Shown piece by piece: positions 32,163-41,504 of a stretch of 64,000 nucleotides of DNA. How positions within the stretch are numbered: position 1 is the first letter of the stretch; every line of letters begins with the position of its first letter. A model generated the notes under the pieces. The model worked only from the letters and a program-made list of their open reading frames with translations. It did not search any database and had not been told where the DNA came from. The DNA comes from Astragalus membranaceus (taxonomy: Eukaryota; Streptophyta; Magnoliopsida; Fabales; Fabaceae). The position numbers were made by a program, and so were the translations under genes. The DNA lies in NCBI GenBank assembly GCA_039519185.1, contig CM076849.1, forward strand, positions 115,635,806-115,699,805, given 5' to 3'.

Positions 32163-32592
32163 ATGAATCGATTGTTTGAGCCTTTGGAAATATGTAGGAA
32201 TCGATTCTTTATTTTTTGAAATGACAAGAATCGATTATATGGCCTATGGAAAATGGTAGGAATTGATTTTCAGGACATTTGGAGATCCTGAAAATCGATT
32301 CTGTGGTCTTTGGAAACATGTAGGAATCGATTCTTTATTTTTAGAAATGATAAGAATCGATTATATGGCCTATGGAAAAAAGGGAGGAATCGATTTTCAC
32401 CTATTTAAAATGGCCTGAAAATCGATTTCAAGGCCTATGAAAGGAGAGGGAAATCGATTTTCAAGACATATATAATAGGTGAAAATCGATTCCATGTTTA
32501 GTTAAAATAATGAGGAATCGATTCATGGCCTATGGAAGAGCTTGAAAATCGATTTTCAAAGCCTATGCAACATACTATAAATCGATTCTTGG
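32163..32592 (-). promoter_or_regulatory. AATCGATT palindrome array in Ogre H U3
   Basis: About 13 copies of the self-complementary ATCGAT core, mostly AATCGATT with variable flanks, plus two one-base variants. They are spaced irregularly by 20-45 bp with GGCCTATGGAAA words between them. The array ends about 45 bp upstream of the TATA box. Repeated at 47976-48405. Confidence 0.75.
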
Positions 32593-33056
32593 CCTAGAAA
32601 TCAATTCTTGCTTTCCAAAAAATGCTTTTAGGTCTTTGCCATGCATGCATAAAATATTTTTCAAAGCTTGCCATGCACATTTTTCAAAACCCTAGTTTCT
32701 TGAAAAGTGCATTCTAACCCTAAGAATGATTTCAAAAACTTTGGAGCGGTTTCTAGGATTCAAAATGCATAATTTATTTTTGTGTGGAAAATTAGGGTTT
32801 GGACCTAAGCCGGACAAAATTGGGGTATGACAGCTGCCCCTCTTTATTTGGATTTTGACAAGAAATATGAATTGCGCAGGACATTTTTCGAGGCAAAATA
32901 GAAATAAAGAATTCAGAACTTATACCGATTTTGTCTGCTTAGGGAAACCTGAATTTTCCTCTTTTTCTTTTTCTATATATATTTTTTTTGAATAGATCGG
33001 CTTGAGAACAAACGGGGAACGGTTAACACCTGGCGCATTAACCAAAAGAGAAAATG

Positions 33057-33470
33057 ACGGACCACTCGGGATTTGAAGGAGCACTAAGGCTCTGAAGGAC
33101 CGCTCAGGGTCTGAAGGAGCACTAAGGCTCTGAAGGACCCCTCAGGGTCTGAAGGAGCACTAAGGCTCTGAAGGACCACTCAGGGTCTGGAAGGAGCACT
33201 AAGGCTCTGAAGAACCACTCGGGATTTGAAGGAGCACTAAGGCTCTGAAGAACCACTCGGGATTTGAAGGAGCACTAAGGCTCTGAAGGACCACTTAGTG
33301 TCTGAAGGAGCACTAAGGCTCTGAAAAACCACTCGGGATTTGAAGGAGCACTAAGGCTCTGAAGAACCACTCGGGATTTGAAGGAGCACTAAGGCTCTGA
33401 AGGACCACTTAGTGTCTGAAGGAGCACTAAGGCTCTGAAGGACCACTCGGGGTCTGGAAGGCTGCCTAGG
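33057..33470 (-). repeat. 38-bp tandem array, about 11 copies
   Basis: The unit contains GGAGCACTAAGGCTCTGAA joined to GGACCACTCGGGNTTTGAA. Two half-unit variants (ACTCGGGATT and ACTTAGTGTC) alternate in a higher-order pattern. Confidence 0.9.
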
Positions 33471-33889
33471 CCTTAATTGAAGGACCATCGTGGTCTGAAG
33501 GAGCGCTACTAGCTATGGTACTAGTAAAACGGTCTGAGGGGGCCTTTCGAGCGGCCATGATGGGTCAAGATCAGCTCCGGAACTGATATGTTGACTATGA
33601 AGGACGTCCATTGTGTCTTAGGCTGACACAACTAGTCTGAAGGACCACTCGGGGTCTGAAGGACTTACCCGCAGCTCGAATACGAGGTGAAGTCTGTTTT
33701 TGAAGGGACACTTGGGTCCTGAAGGGATTCACGAATCCTGTTGGTTGACTGATTGAAATATTCAACTAAAACAGACAGAATAGTAAAATGGGCACTTGGC
33801 GTGCAAACAGAAAAGTAAAATGGGCACTTGGCGTGCAGAAGCAGGAAATAAGGCGGTAAAGAATGCGGTAAAGAAAACAGTAAGGAAGG

Positions 33890-34380
33890 AGCACTGAGGG
33901 CTCAGGATGAGCACAGAGGGCTCAGGAGGAGCACAGAGGGCTCAGGAGGGAGCACAGAGGGCTCAGGATGAGCACAGAGGGCTCAGGAGGGAGCACAGAG
34001 GGCTCAGGAGGGAGCACAGAGGGCTCAGGATGAGCACAGAGGGCTCAGGAGGGAGCACAGAGGGCTCAGGAGGGAGCACAGAGGGCTCAGGATGAGCACA
34101 GAGGGCTCAGGAGGGAGCACAGAGGGCTCAGGAGGGAGCACAGAGGGCTCAGGATGAGCACAGAGGGCTCAGGAGGGAGCACAGAGGGCTCAGGAGGGAG
34201 CACAGAGGGCTCAGGATGAGCACAGAGGGCTCAGGAGGGAGCACAGAGGGCTCAGGATGAGCACAGAGGGCTCAGGAGGGGGGAGCACAGAGGGCTCAGG
34301 GGGAGCACAGAGGGCTCAGGAGGGAGCACAGAGGGCTCAGGATGAGCACAGAGGGCTCAGGGGGAGCACAGAGGGCTCAC
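33890..34380 (-). repeat. 20-21 bp tandem array, about 24 copies
   Basis: GAGCACAGAGGGCTCAGGAG with AT, GG or GGA joiners. The mix of 20- and 21-bp units gives the 62-residue plus frame at 33907-34095, which is not a gene. Array ends with AGGGCTCACAAATTC. Confidence 0.9.
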
Positions 34381-34477
34381 AAATTCTGTTGATTGGTTGA
34401 TTTGAAATGACCGATGTTGCTGTATTGGATTGAGGTACCTGCATACGTCAGTTGATGCAAGGAATGGTGCGTGGAGT

Positions 34478-34732
34478 ATGAGTGCAGGTTATGAGTGCAT
34501 GTTATGTATGTGCATGCAATGAGTGCATGTTATGAGTGCATGTTATGCATGTGCATGCAATGAGTGCATGTTATGAGTGCATGTTATGAATGCATGTTAT
34601 GCAAAGGCATGTTATGCAAAGGCATGTTATGCATGTGCATGCAATGAGTGCATGTTACGAGTGCATGTTATGAGTGCATGTTATGCAAAGGCATGTCATG
34701 AGTGCATGTTATGCATGTGCATGCAATGCTGG
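34478..34732 (-). repeat. ATGAGTGCATGTT tandem repeats
   Basis: Units of 16-28 bp built from ATGAGTGCATGTTATG and GCATGTGCATGCA. Rich in the GCATGC palindrome. Frame 34577-34765 is an artefact. Confidence 0.85.
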
Positions 34733-34869
34733 ACGCTTTTGATATTCTCTTTTGGCTTTCCTTGATGGTTGCTTTTTTATTTATGAAGTGCGGGTATGCA
34801 AATGCAATGCTTGAGAGTTGTGAAATGCTTTGGTTTATTTGATGGAATGATAAATTATGGACCCGACAT

Positions 34870-35010
34870 TAGTCTGATTTAAGGATCACAACGAGTCTGG
34901 TTTATGGGCCGACAAGCCTGGTTTATGGAGCAATATGTGTCTGCATATTGGTCTGGTTTATGGACCCTAAAGGTCTGGTTTAAGGACACAAAGGTCTGGT
35001 TTGACCGCAT
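34870..35010 (-). repeat. GTCTGGTTTATGGAC degenerate repeats
   Basis: Six to seven imperfect units of about 20-30 bp. Confidence 0.7.
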
Positions 35011-35792
35011 GGAATGCCAGTGTATGCAATGGAAGGCTTCGTTTTGTTTTTTCTATGAGATGCATGATGCAAATGCCATGATTGCTATTTTCTTTTTCTT
35101 TCTCTTATGATGAATGCAAATGCTTGAATTTCTCTTTTTCTTTACTTTATGTCTGATAAATGCATGATTTTATGCATGATGCATGACTGTGTTTTGTTTA
35201 TTGCCTTTTTTGCTTTTTTTTTTTATTTTTTTATTTTTGCTGGTCCAGCCAACCCGCGACACTCATGACACGAGACTGAGGACTCTGTTGGACTTGCGGG
35301 GCTCATGGGCCGAGTGCATGTTGGTCTTGACTTTGCTGGTTTGAAGCAATCGTGGATGTAGTTGCTTTCTCTTGCAAGATTGACTGATTTTGAGGGTGTG
35401 CTTTCTCTCAGGACTCTTAAGAATCTCGTAATGATTTGCAATGCTCTATGATGTATGCACATGTTTTACAGTTCAGGACCATCATCATCATAAAACGTTT
35501 ATTTTGAGCAGAAAAAGCAAAAAATAAAAGAGTGAACAGATACGAGAAATTTGAACTTTATTAATGCGGAAACCGGTCGCACAAGAAGTTACGCCGATTG
35601 TTTATTACACTTGAAAGTTTAAACTGTAAAAAGACACGAAAAAGGAGGGAAGCTGAATTCTGACTGTCCGTCTCTGTGGAACAGTGCCAAACATCTATGT
35701 CCTTGACCTTGATCACTCCCTCATCCAAGCTTGTAGGAGAGTTGTATGCCTTTCTTTACTTTTCATGCCTAAGTTTTCAGACCCTAATTTTT

Positions 35793-35880
35793 GCCTGGAT
35801 CGCCCTTTGCGGGTTTTCAATCCACCGGGTCGCCTGATTTTGCCTAGGTCGCCCTTTGCGGGTTTTCAACCTAGCGAGCT
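35793..35880 (-). repeat. Two-copy 51-bp repeat, also at the window end
   Basis: Sense TTGAAAACCCGCAAAGGGCG occurs twice here. The reverse-oriented match at 63965-64000 in Ogre K shows that this is a conserved part of Ogre 3' UTRs. Confidence 0.8.
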
Positions 35881-36054
35881 AATTCTTACTTGGCTTGTCT
35901 TTCTCTTTTTTCATCTATTTCTTTTAGGCATAATACTTCTTCACTTGATCTGAATTGACTGGATTCCTGAGATCTTCGCCGTCTATATTTATGAGTATCG
36001 GCGCTCCTCTGGAAAAAGCTTTCTTGACTTCATATGGACCGTCATAAGTGGGTA

Positions 36055-36435
36055 TCAACTTCCCACGGAGTCAGTCTGGATAGGTAGGATCTTTTTGAGT
36101 ACAAGGTCTCCTTCGCCAAACTCTCGAAGACGGACTTTCCTGCCGAAAGCTGCCTTCATCTTTTGTTGGTACAATTGGCTATGGCGCAGGGCAGCAATTC
36201 TTTTCCCTTTAATGAGATTCAGTTGATCTAGACGAGCTTGGATCCATTTTGCTTCTTCCAACCTGGCCTCCATGACTACTCGTAGAGAGGGTATTTCAAC
36301 CTTGATGAGAAGAACTGCTTCTGACCCATACACTAGAGAAGAAAGGGGGTTGCCCCTGTATGATTTCAATGAATGTGAGTGTGACAAGGGATGAGATAGG
36401 TGTAGGAGGAGTGAAGAGCGACAGGATTGCCCCAC
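36055..36435 (-). pseudogene. Ogre H integrase C-terminal remnant
   Basis: A minus-strand frame with VYGSEAVLLIKVEIPSLRV, ARLDQLNLIKGKRIAALRH, then VRLREFGEGDLVLKKILPI: the typical end of Ogre/Tat integrase. The catalytic core upstream is absent, and the first 30 residues of the open frame look unrelated. It marks the 3' end of a deleted pol. Confidence 0.85.
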
Positions 36436-37269
36436 TTGGCATATTGTAAAATGAATTTACTTGTCCTTGAGCTAAAACTTTGAGAAAACAACAGCAATCA
36501 ATCATTGATCGGAATGGACCTTTCGGGATTGTGGTGTTTTGTGGAGGAGAGATGAGTAAGCTTAGTGAAGTATTTGGGGCTAATGGCAGGATGGTTTTTT
36601 TTTATTCGGTGTTGGCTGTTGATCGATGATTTATGATGGTTAACTGGCTTGATGGGGTATTTGGAGGTTTTATTCCTGGCTAAGGGTCTGGGGAGGGCAG
36701 GCTGTCGAGGTCAAAGGAGAATGTTGGCGGTTTATGAGAGGAGAGGTGCATGGAAATGAGAAAGTGTTTGAAGGTTTATTGAGACGAGGACCTCTTGGGT
36801 TTTGTGGTAACATCTCTTTTGTATTTTTCTTTTGGTTTTGGGGATTTTCCTTTTGAATGATTTTTCCTTCTTTAATTTCTTCTTTTTCTTGAGCTTGGGT
36901 GAACTGATAAAGTACGATGCACTGTTTTTTTTTTTGAGGTGGTCCTTGTCTAAGGTGACTTTTGGATTTTTGGCTTTTTCTTGGCTTAAGATGGGTCGGA
37001 AAGGATTATGTTTTTCTCTTTGGGATTTTCTTGGCTTACGGTGGGTAGGAGAGGATTTTGTTTTTCTCTTTGGGATTTTCTTGGCTTAAGATAGTTAGGA
37101 GAGGATTTTGTTTTTGGATATGGAATGGTAGTCCGACTTCCTTTCAAATCATGATTGCTTATTTCCTCAAAAATTAACTCCGGGACAATAATTCATTTAC
37201 TTTCATGCAATTGCCCTTCTTCTTTATTTCCTTTTTGCGCTCTAATTTTCTTTCATTAAAGTACCCATC
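36436..37269 (-). other. Unassigned stretch in Ogre H, with three 50-bp repeats
   Basis: Between the RT start and the integrase end nothing coding is recognisable. At 36988-37110 a unit with GAGAGGATTTTGTTTTT and CTTTGGGATTTTCTTGGCTTA repeats nearly three times and opens the plus frame at 36832-37089, which is an artefact. This is where the bulk of pol should lie. Confidence 0.6.
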
Positions 37270-37327
37270 TTGACCTCTTTCTTGTTCTCAGCGGTCCCCA
37301 AGTTGATCACTTCAGTGGATTCCCCGT
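37270..37327 (-). pseudogene. Ogre H RT N-terminal region, distal part split by element I
   Basis: Minus strand reads STEVINLGTAENKKEVKMG, the conserved linker before Ogre RT. It continues the frame from 43906-44040 across element I, so I inserted in pol. Confidence 0.75.
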
Positions 37328-38148
37328 TGTAACATCCGCAAAATAATTAATAGAATTATTTAGATGTTAACCCAATTAAATTAATTTAGTACTTGATTGG
37401 TAAATTTATTGAGTGCTAAAATTAATTATTGGTTGTCATCGGATCGTTAACCGGATAATACGGATCAAGGAAGTTTCGGAATCGAAATAGGAGATTTCGA
37501 TCAATATGGTAATTGGACCACGTTACCGCGTATATATTAAATAAATAAATATAAGTGTGTGTTGTGTGTTGAAAAGAGAAAGAAAGGATGCGAGAGAGCG
37601 ACAGAGAGGAGAAACAGAGAGAATGAGAGAAAAGAAAGAAAAGAGAAAGAAAGGGTGAGGAGGAAGAAGAGGAAAAAGGGAGGACTTCGGCTCATCAAAA
37701 CGACTTCCTTCCAACACAAAAAATGTTCGGCGTTCCTTCCTCTTCGTCTTGGTACCAAAATCTTCATCATCAACTCACTCTCCTCAAATCCACCATTTTC
37801 GAAATGTGGAGTAAAGTGGAGGTTTTGTTGTTCAAGCTCAACGGAAAGCTTTGGATGGTGTTTGGGAGCGAGCTCAAGGTGGATAGCGCAAATATTGAAG
37901 TCCGATTTGGAGTTTGTGAAGAATCAAGGGGTTAGGGAGCAAATTGGGGTTTTTGTGAATAGTGACTTGAGGTTGAAGAAGATGATGAATAGTGCTCATG
38001 AAGCATTTCGGGGAATTCGGTATTTCGGTCAAATAGAGGTTTTGCGATCGAGTGGAAAGCTTTGAAAGCGGATTGGGTGTCGCCGGAGCGAGGAATGTTC
38101 GTGTGGCTACTCGGTGAATTCGGCTCAATCGTGGTACACGCGTCAAGG

Positions 38149-39385
38149 GTGAGTTCTACTCACGTTTAGGATTTTATGTTTCGAATTAATTAATTAACTG
38201 TTTTATCGCTTTCGCTGGACTGGAATATTGTTTGGAAATTGAGTTTGACAGATTTTGGGTTGAAAACCGCTATTTGGAAAAATGCGTCGTTTTTTTTATA
38301 CAATTCGTTTCGATTGAGTTTTTGATTGATTTTGTGGTTTGAAATGGACTCATTTTACTGGTTGTCAAATCTGTTTTTGATCGGAACAAAGATAGGAATT
38401 GAGCGGAATAGCGGATTTCGCGAAAAATCGCAAAATCTGTCTTAACAGAACCCCGTTCTGCCTGTTCGCGCCTCACCTGCGCTCCAGGCGCGACTTCAGC
38501 GCAATTGGGCAGAACTTTCTGCCAGTTCACGCGTAACTCGCGCTCCAGGCGCGACTTCAGCGCAATTGGGCAGAACTTTCTGCCAGTTCGCGCGTAACTC
38601 GCGCTCCAGGCGCGACTTCAGCGCAGTTTGACAGAATTTCAACAGTTTTTCACTGTTTTTCGTTTCGCGATAACTTTTGATCCGGGAACCCGATTGAGGT
38701 GTTCTAAGATGCGTTGGAAAGCTTATTCAGAGGCCTAACTGAATATTCTATTTTTAAGGCAAAATGAACTGCTTTTGATATTGAAAATTATGTTGAAAAG
38801 TGTCGAGTTAGTATGCGAGAGCGAATGTGGATTTAATGTTTTTATCAAAAAGAAAGCGGACTATGAGTCCTATGTGATATTGTATAAATGACGCGGGATG
38901 ATTGTTAAATCATCTAAACCGGTCTATGGTACGTTCTATTTACTGAACTATGTAATTGACGCGGGATGTTTATTAAGTATTCATCTAAACCGGTCTATGA
39001 TTCTTGATATATATATATATTATATCTAGTCGAGGTGACGACCTCTATGAAATAGCATACTAGGTGAGGGAAGTCATGAGCCCTTGACCTAGGCCCCTAT
39101 GTTGTTACTTTTGCCTTTAGACATTGTACACCTATTGGCTATGCGGGGTTCACCTAAGCTTGCGGTAGTTGGTGACGTGCTAAATATTAAAAGGATATGT
39201 TTGTAATTCATTAATTGAATTACCAGTAATTGTTTGTAATTCATATCGAATTACCAGTGAATAATTGCAATTCAATAACAGAATTGCCCGGTAAAGGTTT
39301 TATAAATAAACCGAGAGCGTGGTTAGGGGTCTCGGTAGAACTCACTGAGATTGTATCTCACTGTTTAAATGTTGTTGTTTTACAG
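38149..39385 (+). other. Predicted intron inside element I 5' LTR
   Basis: Donor CAAGG|GTGAGTT at 38149 and acceptor TTGTTTTACAG at 39385. GTAGAACTCAC at 39335-39345 is the exact 11-base complement of the donor GTGAGTTCTAC at 38149-38159 and also supplies a branch-like ACTCAC. Same layout at 42326-43562 in the 3' LTR. Confidence 0.45.
38465..38640 (+). repeat. 61-bp GC-rich tandem repeat, three copies, in I LTR
   Basis: CTCCAGGCGCGACTTCAGCGC recurs with CCAGGCG at 38484, 38545 and 38606. Repeated in the 3' LTR near 42642-42817. Confidence 0.9.
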
Positions 39386-39723
39386 AGAAACAGGGAAAGA
39401 GGAGATCCAAGAAGCACGAGTAGGTTGTACTTGGATGGTTGCTGAAGACTTAGCTGTTGTGCTTAGTTTATGTTTTCCCTTGTATTCTGTGTATCACAAT
39501 ATTAAGTATTTTCTTCCGCTATTTTGTATGATACTGAATCATGTAGTTGCTGAATATTTAGGTCTGAGACCATCTTATAGTCTTAGGTGTATCAAGACTG
39601 TTTGATTATTATTCAGTTGAACTACGTTGCAATATTCAGTATTTAGGCAGGAATTGTGTATCTCTGATGTGTTCTAATGTGCACTCGGGCATTTTTAGTC
39701 GATAAAAATATCGGGGTGTTACA

Positions 39724-41504
39724 GTTGGTATCAGAGCAGTTCGACCTAGTCGGACTTAGTTTAGGGTTGAGTCGATTCCTTGTTAGTCCTTTTTGTAATT
39801 ACACTTGTGATGCTAAGAGACATTGAGCCTGATCAACTTAATACTTAGTGCATCATAAGCGGAATTATGACTGGATGATCAAGATGCAATCCTCGACCAC
39901 GATCGGAATCTTCAACCGGTGCATCCTCAGGAAAGGTGACATGACGGTGGGAGAATACACCGCTAAGTTTGAGAAGTTGTCTCAGTTTTACCAAGTGGTA
40001 AAGTAAGCTTCGGATGACGAACGGAGAATGCAGAAGTATAAGACGGGCATAAGTGTTTTTATGATTTATGGTCTCAGTTCTTATACTGCTACCAATTTTG
40101 TTGCCTTAGTGCAACCAGTTTATGTCGCCGAGGATGATCTCATAAGGAGTATGGGAAAAGAAAGATGGTAGTTGAAATATCAACTCCGAATGCAAAGTCC
40201 TAAGATAATTTCATCAAAGGAAAAGCTGATGCAATTCTTTGATTCTCCAAAGGGTCAAGATATTCTAATTGTGGAAAGCAACACAATTTAGAAATAGTAG
40301 TATATGCGGAAGAGGGTCACTATGCAAAAGAGTGCCCTGCGAGGAAGAGTTCCCGGGAGTCACAAGCAGCTCCAAGACGAGGACGAGTCAACACTCTGGA
40401 TGTTTTCACGATGAAGTTTCTTCTGAACCTCCAGAGCGAGAGGTAGACTTTACAGTAGAATTGATTCCTGGCACGGGATCAATATCTATTGTTTCTCATT
40501 GAAGGTTTCTTGAGAATTAAAGGAGATGGAGTCTCAACTTGAAGAGTCGATGTTAAAGAAATTTATTCGACTGAGTGCTTCTCAAGGGAGTGCTCTGGTG
40601 TGATTAGTCAAAAGGAAATATAGTAGCATGAGGTTGTACTTCGGTTATCGACAACTCAACAAAGTGACAGAAATTTCCGAAGTGAAGCTTGGCGTGCGGT
40701 ATAATAGTTTTGAAAAAATCGTTTTTGTGAAAACCCGCATGCTAAAGTTAATCTTGGGAACGAATTAAGAGGCTAATAGAATATGATTGGGAGGAAAATC
40801 ATAGAATGCGTGCTTAGGTTGAGGGGAAACTCAACGCTACTGGCTAATTCGGAAAGGGATTGGGTGCGTCGTAGATGGATATATTGTGAGGAAAGTTACA
40901 ACAAAGGAAGAAGGGTTTTGCGTTCTGTCTGATAGTTGTTTTGAGAACAACTGATATGATTTTCATTACTTCCGAAATTAATTGATGTTCCCACGGTTTA
41001 CTTCTACGTTTAAGATAAACGTTTTTGGTAAATCCTCATTCCATTTTTTTTTGAAAAGTTCTATCTCGAAATCCCAAGGGCGAGTCAGGAAGTTTCACAG
41101 ATGACTTTTTCTTCACATTTTTCAATGTGTATGAGGAATGTTGTGGATATTAGAAGATTTGTTGAGAAAGCGTTTACACCCTTCGATTTAGATTAATCAA
41201 AGTTGGGGAGTGAACGAGGATAATTGGGATGAAGTTTCGGGAGTGTTTTCGAACGCGGTGCTGAGCCTAGAAGGCGAATGATGAGTTTCTCGTATTGATT
41301 CGTAACAAGAGAGTTCATATCAAGGTAGTAGTGGATCATGCTTGACGATTGATGTGCTGGATTGGAAAGATTTCCTACACTCATTTCGTTGATCTAAGAT
41401 TGTTTTCTCGCAATTTAGACCTTTCTGAGAATATCTGTTCTCGGTTAGTCAATCGTAAGACTTGACGAAATTTTGAGGACAAAATTCTTTCAAGATGGGG
41501 AGAA
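39724..41504 (+). pseudogene. Element I internal region: decayed gag-pol remnant
   Basis: Plus-strand fragments of gag (near 39940, 40290), an RT N-terminus (EPPEREVDFTVELIPGTG at 40423-40480, then RQLNKVT near 40650) and other pieces matching element B's internal DNA in reverse. Stops and frameshifts are frequent, and protease, RT active site and integrase core are missing. Because the LTRs are nearly identical, this decay was largely present before the last insertion. Confidence 0.85.

Larger units (their letters stand above)
30797..32832 (-). repeat. Ogre H 3' LTR (sense)
   Basis: In sense: TGTCATACCCC start, AATCGATT array (32590 to 32163), TATA box (32109-32118), a leader with four loop-conserved hairpins (31276-31555) between two CTACGT hairpins (31653-31686, 31163-31204), a CCTTTC/GAAAGG hairpin (30996-31011), and the end ...GGTGCAACA. 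Confidence 0.95.
32833..36054 (-). repeat. Ogre H 3' UTR: mosaic of tandem arrays
   Basis: No coding sequence. From PPT (32833-32848) outward it holds at least four unrelated tandem arrays and several short duplications, listed separately. Such hypervariable 3' UTRs are a known property of Ogre/Tat elements and have been linked to the birth of satellite DNA. Confidence 0.85.
37328..39723 (+). repeat. Element I 5' LTR
   Basis: TATA-like TATATATTAAATAAATA at 37531-37547, purine-rich leader to 37690, donor at 38149, three 61-bp GC-rich repeats (38465-38640), conserved block 38668-38750, short repeats with ACCGGTCTATG at 38890-39000, acceptor at 39385, end GGGGTGTTACA. The frames at 37559-38146 fall in the leader and are not conserved in B or F, so I do not call them genes. 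Confidence 0.93.

Noticed and set aside
33057..33470. Regular repeats that could suggest a CRISPR array
   Set aside because: There are no unique spacers of constant length; units abut directly, the DNA is eukaryotic and it lies in an Ogre 3' UTR.
33907..34095. Open frame of 62 residues made of repeated STEGSGG and HRGLRRE-like words
   Set aside because: It is the translation of the 20-21 bp tandem array; the reading changes frame with each 21-bp unit.
37559..38146. 168-residue plus frame in both LTRs of element I
   Set aside because: It lies in the purine-rich leader, and the same place in F and B does not keep the frame or the protein sequence. Its two identical copies only reflect LTR duplication.
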